DNA of 64,000 bases from Paramixta manurensis (GCF_013285385.1 NZ_CP054212.1:2666001-2730000); one strand, 5' to 3'; counted from the first letter of the stretch, positions 42,869 to 50,639 are shown. Notes: generated by a model from the sequence alone, not told the origin. A program made the numbers and translations.

Positions 42869-43621
42869 TTGTTTGCCTTCCCACTGGGGCTGCCGGCGCT
42901 AGGGTTATTACTGGCGCCGTTTATTACGCTGGCATTGTTAACGCCCTGGGGGCATATTCACCTGGCCTATGGCGATAGCCAGGCGGTCGCGGTGTCGTTG
43001 GGGCTGGGTTTGGTTGCTTTGCCGCTGGTGATCCTCGCGGGGTTGCCATTGGCTTATTGGCTGGCCAGAACCTCCGCACGCTGGCGTGGCGTGGTGGAAG
43101 TGGCGGTATTGGTTCCGTTACTGACGCCCCCCTTAGCATTGGGGATTTTGCTGGTATCGGTCTATGGCCCCTATGGTACGCTGGGCGAACGGCTGGGCCA
43201 TCTCGGTATCGTGCTCAATAACAACCCCGCCGCGTTCGTACTGGCGCAAATTTATGCCGCGCTGCCGTGGTTTATCCTCTCCGCCCGGGCAGCCTTTGAA
43301 ACCGTCCCGCGCGATATTGAAGAAGCTGGCGAGACGCTCGGTGCCTCGCGTAAGCAAATTTTCCTGCGCTTAACTTTGCCGTTGGCGAGCCGGGGTTTAG
43401 CCACCGGCGTCGCCATGGCATGGGTACGTGCGATGGGAGAATTCGGTATCGTGATGGTCTTTTGCTACTTTCCGCAGGGCATGCCGGTAAAACTCTTCAT
43501 TAACTTACAAAACGATGGCGTAGATGCGGTTTATTCGCTGTTGTGGCTGTTGCTGATTGTCACGCTACCGCTACCACTCTGGTGCCTGATGCGCCGCGTA
43601 AAAGGCGAACCTCCGCGCTAA
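42869..43621 (+). CDS. ABC transporter permease, ModB/WtpB-like
   Basis: The 250-residue membrane protein has about six helices and the ABC permease EAA loop EEAGETLGASRKQIFLRLTLP near residue 152. ALPWFILSARAAFETVPRDI precedes it, as in molybdate and sulfate permeases. The start codon is probably TTG 42869, immediately after the binding-protein stop, which implies coupled translation. No ATP-binding gene follows; the next gene is a flavin reductase. Confidence 0.8.
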   Translation: MFAFPLGLPALGLLLAPFITLALLTPWGHIHLAYGDSQAVAVSLGLGLVALPLVILAGLPLAYWLARTSARWRGVVEVAVLVPLLTPPLALGILLVSVYGPYGTLGERLGHLGIVLNNNPAAFVLAQIYAALPWFILSARAAFETVPRDIEEAGETLGASRKQIFLRLTLPLASRGLATGVAMAWVRAMGEFGIVMVFCYFPQGMPVKLFINLQNDGVDAVYSLLWLLLIVTLPLPLWCLMRRVKGEPPR

Positions 43622-43661
43622 GGGTCTACACTGAAGGGATCCTTCATTACCGAGAATGCGT

Positions 43662-44228
43662 ATGGTCACTTTCAGCAAAAAAGAGTTTCCGGTGGAAAAG
43701 GTTCGCAAATATCTTGAGCCCGGCCCGATTGTGCTGCTCAGCTCTCGCTGGCAAGATCAAACCGATATTATGACCCTCGGCTGGCATAGCGTGCTGGAGT
43801 TTTCACCCTCGCTGGTCGGCTGCATGATTTCGGGCATCAATTATAGTCACACCCTGATCCGCGAGAGTGGCGAATGCGTAATTAATTTACCAACCGCCGA
43901 GCTGGTTGATCGCGTGGTAGCCATTGGCAATAGCCATGGGCCCGAAGTCGATAAGTTCGGCGCTAATCATCTCACGCCACAGCAAGCCGAGCGGGTGAAC
44001 GCACCACTGATTGCCGAATGTTATGCCAGTTTTGAGTGCCAGCTGTATGACAATGCGCTGGTCGATAGCTATAACTTTTTTATCTTCGAAGTGGTTAAAG
44101 CGCACGTCGCCACGCATCCGGAATACCCACAAACTCTGCACTATACCGGCGATGGTATTTTTACCGCCATGGGTGAGAAAATTATTAACCGGCGCGATGA
44201 TTTTAAGCCGGAGTTGTTAGCGCCCTAA
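43662..44228 (+). CDS. Flavin reductase-like FMN-binding protein
   Basis: A 188-residue protein of the FMN-binding split-barrel (flavin reductase) family has SSRWQDQTDIMTLGWHSVLEFSPSLVG, ISGINYSHTLIRESGECVINLP and NHLTPQQAERVNAPLIAECYASFECQL. Such proteins reduce flavins or store an FMN cofactor. ATG 43662 has GAGA at good spacing, so the ATG six bases earlier is less likely. It stands alone between the ABC genes and msrA; partner unknown. Confidence 0.82.
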   Translation: MVTFSKKEFPVEKVRKYLEPGPIVLLSSRWQDQTDIMTLGWHSVLEFSPSLVGCMISGINYSHTLIRESGECVINLPTAELVDRVVAIGNSHGPEVDKFGANHLTPQQAERVNAPLIAECYASFECQLYDNALVDSYNFFIFEVVKAHVATHPEYPQTLHYTGDGIFTAMGEKIINRRDDFKPELLAP

Positions 44229-44351
44229 TCCGTGATGAAATTAAACCGCTATCGCACAGGCTGCGATAGCGCTGCCATGATTTTTACGTATGCTGTTGCA
44301 ACGAATTACGCTTATCTTCAGAAAGACAGAAAGAACTCAGGAGTCGATTTT

Positions 44352-44885
44352 ATGGCAACAGAATATGCGGTAATTGCCGGTGGCTGTTTTTGGTGCACCG
44401 AAGCGGTATTTAAAGATGTCATTGGCGTGACCTCAGTCGAGAGCGGGTACACCGGCGGCGCGCGCGCTAACCCCACCTATGAGCAAGTGTGTAGCGGCGC
44501 AACCGGGCATGCCGAAGCGATTCGTATTGGTTTCGACCCTGCGCAAGTGAGCTACGGCGATTTATTAGATATTAGTTTCGCCACGCATGACCCTACTCAG
44601 CTTAACCGTCAGGGTAATGATATTGGTACACAATATCGTTCGGCTATCTTCCCGGCAACGCCGGAACAGGAGCAGGAAGCCAAGGCAGCGATTGCCCGCG
44701 CGCAGCAAGATCACCAGCAAGCGGTGGTGACCACTATCGAGCCGTTGAAGGAGTGGTATCCGGCAGAAAATTATCATCAGGACTACTGGGAAGGCGCCGG
44801 TCAGCGTAATGGATATTGTTTGGCGGTGATTCCACCGAAACTGCAAAAGTTGCGGAAAAGTTTTGCCAATCGGGTGAAGTCATAA
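44352..44885 (+). CDS. msrA: Peptide-methionine (S)-S-oxide reductase MsrA
   Basis: MsrA reduces methionine S-sulfoxide in oxidised proteins. The 177-residue protein carries the active-site GGCFWCTEAVF with Cys12, the family segments GVTSVESGYTGGARANPTYEQVCSGATGHAEAI, THDPTQLNRQGNDIGTQYRSAIF, and AENYHQDYW. It is the short MsrA type without the longer E. coli N-terminus, so it may be a paralogue of the main enzyme. ATG 44352 follows AGGAG; the upstream open frame is not conserved. Confidence 0.9.
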   Translation: MATEYAVIAGGCFWCTEAVFKDVIGVTSVESGYTGGARANPTYEQVCSGATGHAEAIRIGFDPAQVSYGDLLDISFATHDPTQLNRQGNDIGTQYRSAIFPATPEQEQEAKAAIARAQQDHQQAVVTTIEPLKEWYPAENYHQDYWEGAGQRNGYCLAVIPPKLQKLRKSFANRVKS

Positions 44886-44991
44886 CCGGCGCGTTGGGGT
44901 CATTTTGGCGAGTAAACCGGTGCCATGGCGTACCGATTAATTCCTTACTGGTTAAGGCTTAACCGAACATCAGCACCAGGAAAAATAGTGC

Positions 44992-45020
44992 TTGACCGGA
45001 TTCTTTCGACTCCCTATAGT
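44992..45020 (+). promoter_or_regulatory. Sigma-70 promoter of tRNA-Ser
   Basis: TTGACC at 44992-44997 and TATAGT at 45015-45020 are separated by the ideal 17 bases. A GC-rich discriminator (AGCGCCCCG) follows, typical of stringently controlled stable-RNA promoters. The tRNA begins at 45060. Confidence 0.88.
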
Positions 45021-45059
45021 AGCGCCCCGTTGCCCCCTGGCGGGTAGCGTGAAAAATAT

Positions 45060-45147
45060 GGTGAGGTGTCCGAGTGGCTGAAGGAGCACGCCTGGAAAGT
45101 GTGTATACGGCAACGTATCGGGGGTTCGAATCCCCCCCTCACCGCCA
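45060..45147 (+). tRNA. tRNA-Ser (anticodon GGA)
   Basis: The 88-base gene folds as a serine tRNA: acceptor GGTGAGG (45060-45066) pairs with CCTCACC (45137-45143), discriminator G and an encoded CCA follow. The anticodon loop CTGGAAA gives anticodon GGA, reading UCC and UCU. A long variable arm (GTGTATACGGCAACGTATC region) and T-arm GGGGGTTCGAATCCCCC complete it. It corresponds to serX or serW of E. coli. Its 3' end is repeated in the downstream tandem array. Confidence 0.97.
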
Positions 45148-45159
45148 TCTTTGAGAAAG

Positions 45160-45188
45160 AGCTCGTACTTGCGTACGAGCTTTTTTTT
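45160..45188 (+). terminator. tRNA-Ser terminator (repeat unit 1)
   Basis: AGCTCGTAC pairs with GTACGAGCT around a TTGC loop, followed by eight T residues. It lies 13 bases after the tRNA CCA, so it is the first terminator of the tRNA transcript. Confidence 0.93.
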
Positions 45189-45335
45189 CGCATATTGCAC
45201 CCCACCAGGGGGGATGAGAAGCCCCGACCGGGGTTCGACAACTGGCGACAGCCAGTTGGACAGCGGAGCCTGCGACGCTGCCCGCAGGGCGAGCAAAGCG
45301 AGTCAATCCCCCCCTCACCGCCATCTTTGAGAAAG

Positions 45336-45364
45336 AGCTCGTACTTGCGTACGAGCTTTTTTTT
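45336..45364 (+). terminator. Terminator in repeat unit 2
   Basis: This is the same stem, TTGC loop and T-tract as in unit 1, displaced by 176 bases. Confidence 0.85.
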
Positions 45365-45511
45365 CGCATATTGCACCCCACCAGGGGGGATGAGAAGCCC
45401 CGACCGGGGTTCGACAACTGGCGACAGCCAGTTGGACAGCGGAGCCTGCGACGCTGCCCGCAGGGCGAGCAAAGCGAGTCAATCCCCCCCTCACCGCCAT
45501 CTTTGAGAAAG

Positions 45512-45540
45512 AGCTCGTACTTGCGTACGAGCTTTTTTTT
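45512..45540 (+). terminator. Terminator in repeat unit 3
   Basis: This is the third identical copy of the AGCTCGTAC/GTACGAGCT stem with its T-tract. Confidence 0.85.
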
Positions 45541-45688
45541 CGCATATTGCACCCCACCAGGGGGGATGAGAAGCCCCGACCGGGGTTCGACAACTGGCGA
45601 CAGCCAGTTGGACAGCGGAGCCTGCGACGCTGCCCGCAGGGCGAGCAAAGCGAGTCAATCCCCCCCTCACCGCCATATTTAAAGAGAG

Positions 45689-45718
45689 AGCCTGAACGAA
45701 AGTTCGGGCTTTTTTTTT
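45689..45718 (+). terminator. Terminator in repeat unit 4 (different sequence)
   Basis: AGCCTGAAC pairs with GTTCGGGCT around a GAAA tetraloop, followed by a run of T. The sequence differs from units 1-3 while the position in the unit is kept, pointing to selection for a terminator here. Confidence 0.85.
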
Positions 45719-45866
45719 GCATAGTGCAGTGACAAGTGGGGTGATGAGAACCCCCGCCGGGTTCGACAACTGGCGACAGCCAGTTGGACAGCGGAGCCTG
45801 CGACGCTGCCCGCAGGGCGAGCAAAGCGAGTCAATCCCCCCCTCACCGCCATATTTAAAGAGAGAG

Positions 45867-45892
45867 AGCCTGAACGAAAGTTCAGGCTTTTG
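45867..45892 (+). terminator. Terminator in the partial fifth unit
   Basis: AGCCTGAAC-GAAA-GTTCAGGCT followed by TTTTG closes the array. The stem is a perfect version of the unit 4 stem. Confidence 0.8.
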
Positions 45893-45931
45893 TTACAGCT
45901 ACTGAGAAAACCGCTCTAAACAGACCACGCT

Positions 45932-46294
45932 TTACAGATCTTTTAGATTCCGGACGGTGCGTTCGCTGATGACATTTCCGGTATTCAGGGTAGACTTCGG
46001 TTCCAGCAAAATGACATGGCATTCATCAGTGAGCGCCTCAGGACAATGTTCCGTCCCTCTGGGAACAATAATTAACTCCCCCGGCTCAAGATCTATATCA
46101 CCGCTGCGTAACCCCATACGCAAACGGCCACTGACCACCAAGAACAATTCATCTTCATGTTCATGATGATGCCAGTCAAACTTACCGGAAAATTTCGCCA
46201 GTTTGACATAGGAATCATTAAGTTCGCCGGCAATTCTCGGACTCCAGTAATCACTAAAGGTTTCAAAGGCTTCAGCCAGATTGACTTTATTCAT
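45932..46294 (-). CDS. Small cupin-domain protein
   Basis: A 120-residue single cupin domain has the metal-binding motif 1 as FDWHHHEHEDELFLVVSGRLRMG and motif 2 as PGELIIVPRGTEHCPEA, so the His/Glu ligands are present. ATG 46294 follows GAGGG by seven bases. Such stand-alone cupins can be sugar isomerases, dioxygenases or binding proteins, and nothing points to one of these. It is in a minus-strand cluster with an AlaX-type gene and an XRE-cupin regulator. Confidence 0.8.
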   Translation of the reverse strand: MNKVNLAEAFETFSDYWSPRIAGELNDSYVKLAKFSGKFDWHHHEHEDELFLVVSGRLRMGLRSGDIDLEPGELIIVPRGTEHCPEALTDECHVILLEPKSTLNTGNVISERTVRNLKDL

Positions 46295-46439
46295 TATATG
46301 ACCCTCAAAAAATAAATATGAATTTCTTCCAGAGCGGGGGATTAATAGGCTGTCGTAAGATGAAGATAATAAACCCTCACCCATTTATTATTCAGTTTTA
46401 AAAAATGAGTAAAAAAACAGACCGCCAGCAGAAAGATGA

Positions 46440-47105
46440 TTACGGGATGGCATATTCAGCATCATAACTGATACGCAAAACGTCTTTTTTAAATTTAACC
46501 GCTTTAATTAAAAAACCGCCAATCTGGTTAATATTTTCTACATGAGTACCGCCACAGGCGATCGGAACGGTATTTTCAATTAATGTTAAACGCGTCTCCC
46601 CCTCCATCCACGCGCTGACTTTCGCCCCATGACGTAGTTTTTTTATAATATTCTCGCTGATTTTATCGACCGGTAAATCCTCACTCAATACTGCCCCTGC
46701 CCCCTGCATGGTAAACTCCACGCGGGCCTCACCGGGAAAATGGTGACCTGAACGCGCGACCCATCCATATTGATGCAACTCACAATTCAGTAAATGCCCG
46801 GCAGTATGCAATGCAGCATTTCTTAATCTCTCCGGCGCGGATAACAAAGCAGTTAAGCGCGTGTCATTATCATATTGGATGGCTTCTTGCGGATATACAG
46901 CGACTAAACCTGAAATATGCCGACGTATCTTTACCGGAATATCATTAATCCAGCCGGTATCCGCAGGTTGTCCGCCACCCTGCGGATGAAAAATATTTTC
47001 TTTCAACGCCAGCCAGGCACCAAATTCATCCTCTCCATGCGTTAGCACCTGACTTTGTGAATTAAAGAGATAGGTATCATCCAAATAAAGTTGAGTTTGC
47101 GACAC
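46440..47105 (-). CDS. AlaX-type alanyl-tRNA editing protein
   Basis: Free-standing AlaX proteins hydrolyse Ser or Gly wrongly attached to tRNA-Ala. The 221-residue protein has the editing-site zinc ligands His100 and His104 in AALHTAGHLLN, and Cys184 and His188 in ACGGTHVE. FHPQGGGQPADTG near residue 40 is also typical. Composition is AT-rich with many Ile/Asn/Lys codons, unlike the core genes, suggesting acquisition. Near relatives sometimes act on other aminoacyl-tRNAs, so specificity is inferred. Confidence 0.88.
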   Translation of the reverse strand: MSQTQLYLDDTYLFNSQSQVLTHGEDEFGAWLALKENIFHPQGGGQPADTGWINDIPVKIRRHISGLVAVYPQEAIQYDNDTRLTALLSAPERLRNAALHTAGHLLNCELHQYGWVARSGHHFPGEARVEFTMQGAGAVLSEDLPVDKISENIIKKLRHGAKVSAWMEGETRLTLIENTVPIACGGTHVENINQIGGFLIKAVKFKKDVLRISYDAEYAIP

Positions 47106-47535
47106 GGACGTACTCCTGTTACAGGTTACTTTTCACGATAGCGGTGAACCGAATAAGGAATAGTGATGCTCTTTCCAGCCAAAGATATTCAGAGGCGCAC
47201 GGTTATTTCTGTTCGGAATAAGAATACATTTGACTGACAGACGGAACAATGGGTTTCCCAATAATATTTGAATAATTCATCTAAATCCTTATCAATTAGT
47301 TGAAATTTATATAATTATTAAAAACCCGCATTCAAGTAGCTCGCAGAAGTGATACTTTTTCGTTTCTTTTAGCGAACAACAAGCGTTGTTAAAACAACCA
47401 ATGTCCTTCAGCTATCAAGGCAGTAACTAAACTGGTAGCGGCATTGGTTGCCACGCAGTAAACGGAGGACGAAGGGGTAAAAAGAAGAGAGTGGTGATTC
47501 AGGTGTGTTCTGGCCGACGAGGTGGAACCCGGCTT
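47106..47535. other. Intergenic region between the AlaX gene and the XRE-cupin gene
   Basis: This 430-base stretch shows no credible coding sequence. It should hold the promoter of the AlaX gene. A short hairpin (AACAAC, AAGC, GTTGTT) occurs near 47375, and the left half is AT-rich. Confidence 0.4.
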
Positions 47536-48120
47536 TTATGCCTGGTTCATATGCGACATGACAACCGTTGCGCTAACGGCGGATTCTTTGGAGATATAAC
47601 TATGTGAAACCACACCGGAAAAGCCATAAAAATCACCGGGTTGTAGCTGGACTTTCTCATCAGCGCCCAGCGCTAATAATAACGTTCCGCTGTGCACCAT
47701 AATATGCTCATGCGTACCGATTGAGTGCCCAAGGCTGTTAATCACCACGCCCGGATTCATTTGCAAATGCCATATTTCGGAAATATTTCCAATCCCAATG
47801 CGGAACTTCATTTTTTGTGAATAATCCCCCTGCATTGGAGCGCCACGTTCAAAATAGGGGTATAGCCGGGAATTTCCACCAATTAGATCCCCAAGGGGTA
47901 AGCGTAATGCTACGGCAATCGCATCCAACGTATCGACTCTGGGGTTAGAACTCCCGGATTCGAGCTTTGACAACGCGGCTTTCGAAACGCCGGAAAGTTT
48001 GGACAAATGGCTTAGAGAAAGGCCTCTCAACTGCCTAAGGTGTTTGATTTTACTTCCAATAGTCAAAGAGGGGCTTGCAGATTGATCTGGCCCGGAGACC
48101 GTCCCCGTTGAATAGCGCAT
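47536..48120 (-). CDS. XRE-family regulator with C-terminal cupin domain
   Basis: The 194-residue protein joins an XRE helix-turn-helix (KIKHLRQLRGLSLSHLSKLSGVSKAALSKLESGSSNPRVDTL, residues 24-65) to a cupin sensor (EIWHLQMNPGVV, GTHEHIMVHSGTLLLALG, LQPGDFYGFSGVVSHSY). Such regulators often control neighbouring transport or amino-acid metabolism genes. It is upstream of the AlaX and cupin genes on the same strand, separated by 430 bases. Ligand and targets are unknown. Confidence 0.88.
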   Translation of the reverse strand: MRYSTGTVSGPDQSASPSLTIGSKIKHLRQLRGLSLSHLSKLSGVSKAALSKLESGSSNPRVDTLDAIAVALRLPLGDLIGGNSRLYPYFERGAPMQGDYSQKMKFRIGIGNISEIWHLQMNPGVVINSLGHSIGTHEHIMVHSGTLLLALGADEKVQLQPGDFYGFSGVVSHSYISKESAVSATVVMSHMNQA

Positions 48121-48512
48121 ACCACTTCACCTTGACGGACTGATGGTCCAAAGAGTAGAACATTTTGCTGGTTATAATAATGAGAGTTTCCTTTCACTTC
48201 AATATGCACTAAATAACACCTTAGAATAGTTGCACTTTTGAAAAACGCTATTTCCCGATAAGTAAATATAAAGCTATTGTTATCAAAAAAATGGTTTATC
48301 ATTTCTCGGTGAATAATTTGGCGTTAATGCCATCAAGAACATAATGCAAAACTTTCAAATAACGGTCAGCGCTAATAGTGGTTTTTCTCAGTGGACGCCA
48401 TACCGGTGCCAAAAGGCCTGAATTTTTTGTTCAGGCCTTTTGGCATACTGCAGATATCACAGCACAGGGCCTTGACCGGTGCCTACGGCTCAATCAGCGC
48501 CATACATTGCAT
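48121..48512. other. Intergenic region with a 16-bp perfect inverted repeat
   Basis: No gene is supported here. TGCCAAAAGGCCTGAA (48407-48422) pairs perfectly with TTCAGGCCTTTTGGCA (48430-48445) around a seven-base loop. The rest is AT-rich and includes the promoter side of the XRE-cupin gene. The palindrome could be a terminator, an operator or a mobile-element remnant. Confidence 0.6.
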
Positions 48513-48725
48513 TCAGGCGGCAATAACACCCATTGTATTGATCGCCCACTGGCGATCCATTGCCGCATTATCAATCTCAGGGTCATCGATGGTTTTGCCC
48601 TGTAGCGCGATGGCAGCATTATTAACCAGAATATCCAGCTTGCCGAGTTGTTCGATTACTTGCGCAATCAGCGGCTCGGCAGAAGCCGGATTGCCCTGAT
48701 CGGCTTGAATTGCGACGGCGCGCGC
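48513..48725 (-). pseudogene. Internal fragment of a short-chain dehydrogenase (SDR)
   Basis: The minus strand encodes RAVAIQADQGNPASAEPLIAQ, then LGKLDILVNNAAIALQGKTI and WAINTMGVIAA before a stop. These are consecutive central SDR segments including the NNAG-like motif. The N-terminal cofactor-binding GxxxGIG part and the catalytic YxxxK part are both missing. The upstream end fuses head-on with an HxlR gene fragment at GCGCGC (48718-48725). It is a remnant of an SDR gene divergent from its HxlR regulator. Confidence 0.82.
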
Positions 48726-49119
48726 ACTGGATGTAATTGGTGACTGGTGGTCACTATTGATCGTGCGAGACGCATTGAACGGTATCCGACGCTTCAACGA
48801 GTTCGAGCGTAGCCTGGGCCTTGCCAAAAACATCCTATCATCAAGGCTTAAGCGGCTTGTCGAACATGGCATTTTAGAGACAGTACCCGCCTCCGATGGG
48901 AGTGCCTACAGCGAATATGCACCGACCGAGAAAGGGCTAAAATTGTTCCCTGTGGTGATCGCTTTAGCACAATGGGGAACGGAGTTTCTTTTCGAACCGT
49001 CAGAACCGATATCTTGTCCGTTAGATGTTGATCATCATCAACCCCTGCGGCGGATTAAGGTTCAGGCCAACGATGGTCGGGAGCTTGGTCCTGCAGATAT
49101 TGTGTCGATCACCCGCTAA
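48709..49119 (+). pseudogene. 5'-truncated HxlR-family regulator
   Basis: From about 48715 the frame reads TARALDVIGDWWSLLIVRDA, then FNEFERSLGLAKNILSSRL, the HxlR helix-turn-helix, and continues to a normal C-terminus ending VSITR. The usual first ~20 residues and start codon are absent; a TGA (48706-48708) closes the frame just upstream and the bases before belong to an SDR gene on the other strand. A TTG at 48757 could allow weak initiation but would cut the DNA-binding domain. It is therefore called a pseudogene. Confidence 0.78.
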
Positions 49120-49212
49120 GCCATCAGCCAGCCTGCGTCATACCGTCGGAGGTGAATAAGGTTACGGTTTTCAGATCGAGAACGCAGATTTGAATCATTA
49201 GGCCTGTTCGAT

Positions 49213-49240
49213 AAAAAAGGGCGTGACAACTCACGCCCTT
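49213..49240 (-). terminator. Rho-independent terminator of phoH
   Basis: AAGGGCGTGA and TCACGCCCTT form a perfect 10-bp stem with a four-base loop, followed on the minus strand by a run of T (49213-49218). It lies about 22 bases beyond the phoH stop. Confidence 0.9.
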
Positions 49241-49262
49241 GCAACTAACACATTAGCACGCA

Positions 49263-50051
49263 TCAACCATAAGCATGCAGCGCACGTTGGCACAGAGCCG
49301 AACGCACGCAATCCTCTTTCTCAAAACGAACAATACCCACCATTTCATCCTCCTCGAAACGCGCGAGCGCATCGCTGAGGCCAGACTGAACGCTGGACGG
49401 CAAATCGCACTGGGTGACATCCCCGTTGACAATCACCGTGACATTCTCCCCAAGGCGGGTCAAAAACATCTTCATCTGAGCAGCGGTGACATTCTGTGCC
49501 TCATCTAAAATCACCACCGCATTTTCAAAGGTACGCCCACGCATATAAGCAAACGGCGCTATTTCGACCTTCCCAATCTCAGGTCGCAAGCAATACTGCA
49601 TAAAGGAAGCACCAAGACGTTTAACCAGAACGTCGTAAACCGGCCGGAAATAAGGCGCAAACTTCTCAGAGATATCCCCAGGCAAGAAACCCAAGTCCTC
49701 ATCCGCCTGCAATACCGGACGCGTAACAATAATCCTGTCAACATCCTTATGTATCAGGGCCTCAGCCGCTTTCGCAGCGCTAATCCAGGTTTTACCGCAG
49801 CCTGCTTCACCGGTGGCGAAAATTAGCTGTTTTGTTTCTATGGCATTAAGATAGTGCGCCTGAGCATCATTCCTGGCTTCTATTAAGGAGTGATCGCGCG
49901 TATCGCGCGCCATACCGATAGAGTCCAGCCCACCCATCTGCACCAGCGAGGTGACCGATTCTTCTTCACGCTGACGATGACTACGTGAATCATTACGAAG
50001 TACGCGTCTAGCTTCACGACGCGCTTTGATCACTGCTTTCTGTCTTCCCAT
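49263..50051 (-). CDS. phoH: PhoH-family ATPase
   Basis: PhoH is an ATP-binding protein of the phosphate-starvation (Pho) regulon with a helicase-like P-loop fold. The 262-residue protein has the Walker A GEAGCGKTWIS near residue 83, RPVLQADEDLGFLPGDI, and the Walker B VVILDEAQNVTAAQMK. ATG 50051 follows AAGG and gives MGRQKAVIKARREARRV. The E. coli entry carries a further ~90 N-terminal residues; no in-frame counterpart with support is seen here. No clear PhoB box was found by eye. Confidence 0.93.
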   Translation of the reverse strand: MGRQKAVIKARREARRVLRNDSRSHRQREEESVTSLVQMGGLDSIGMARDTRDHSLIEARNDAQAHYLNAIETKQLIFATGEAGCGKTWISAAKAAEALIHKDVDRIIVTRPVLQADEDLGFLPGDISEKFAPYFRPVYDVLVKRLGASFMQYCLRPEIGKVEIAPFAYMRGRTFENAVVILDEAQNVTAAQMKMFLTRLGENVTVIVNGDVTQCDLPSSVQSGLSDALARFEEDEMVGIVRFEKEDCVRSALCQRALHAYG

Positions 50052-50590
50052 AGTGGCACCTTACAGTTGGTTTCATTTCCCGCATCTCAACTACGGCGAT
50101 GCGATTACGTGAACGCTTTAGAGGTCGTGGCTTCCTTTTAAGCCTTATCCAGCCGTTGAAAAAAGCACGCGGATACGCCAAAGCGCGTCCACGCACCGAT
50201 CAGGAGAGAGTGATTTAATGGCACCGTTGAAAATAACAGACGAAGAGAATATCGAAGAGGGAGAAAAGCCCTCGCAACGAGAAGCGATAAAATAAAAGGG
50301 ATTATCGGTACTGCATGTCCAATAAAGGACTTTTCCATTCGCGATCTCCATGCTGAAACCACAAAACATCAGAAGACTACCGCTAAGCTTTAAAGTGCTA
50401 CAACTTCACACTGGTTTGCAACATTAATTTTACTCCAGCGCCGAAAAAAAGCGCGATGCGCAATGAAAAAAAAGGGCGCAGCAATGCTTTCTTATTAAAA
50501 AACAAGGCTTTTTAATTGGGAAATAAACGGGAAATAATTAGAAAATTCTTAACTAATAATGGTTGTCAATGCGCAGGGATTAATTTGCTC
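50052..50590. other. Upstream region of phoH
   Basis: This 539-base region should contain the phoH promoter. Two overlapping 74-codon frames on the minus strand (50138-50369) have no recognisable product or good ribosome site. The right third is AT-rich. Nothing else could be supported. Confidence 0.35.
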
Positions 50591-50629
50591 AAAAAATAGC
50601 CTCCCTTATCGCCGGATTAGGGAGGCTAT
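50591..50629 (-). terminator. Rho-independent terminator of efeUOB
   Basis: ATAGCCTCCCT (50596-50606) pairs with AGGGAGGCTAT (50619-50629) over 11 bp, followed on the minus strand by a T-tract (50591-50596). It lies 11 bases past the efeB stop. Confidence 0.9.
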
Positions 50630-50639
50630 CGTACCATTC

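Larger units (their letters stand above)
45143..45890 (+). repeat. 176-bp tandem repeat array (4 units plus a partial) rebuilding the tRNA-Ser 3' end
   Basis: Units start at 45143, 45319, 45495 and 45671, and a partial fifth at 45847; the period is exactly 176. Units 1-3 are identical by eye; unit 4 differs in its first ~90 bases. Each unit contains a terminator, a spacer, the 5' T-arm string CCGGGGTTCGA, a 67-base insertion, then ATCCCCCCCTCACCGCCA, the last 18 bases of the tRNA. The insertion (45239-45305 in unit 1) begins with the perfect hairpin CAACTGGC-GACA-GCCAGTTG. This parallels the repeats after E. coli tyrT (rtT), but on a serine tRNA. Apparent proteins read from it (MLALRAASQ... 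frames) are repeat artefacts. Confidence 0.92.

Noticed and set aside
45143..45890. CRISPR-like array
   Set aside because: The units are 176 bp, nearly identical throughout without unique spacers, and contain tRNA and terminator sequence.
45014..45905. Several overlapping frames of 90-170 residues on both strands in the tRNA repeat array (for example beginning MLALRAASQ)
   Set aside because: They are produced by the 176-bp repeats, repeat the same peptide in tandem, lack ribosome sites and overlap the tRNA and terminators.
48513..48872. 119-residue minus-strand protein
   Set aside because: Only its second half is SDR-like; the first half is the antisense of the HxlR fragment, created by the deletion joint.
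45060..49240. Intact prophage or integrative element behind the tRNA
   Set aside because: No integrase, recombinase or phage gene is present, and the repeated tRNA 3' ends are explained by the tandem array.
50138..50369. Two overlapping 74-codon frames upstream of phoH
   Set aside because: They overlap each other in different frames, match nothing I know, and lack initiation signals; the region is more likely regulatory.
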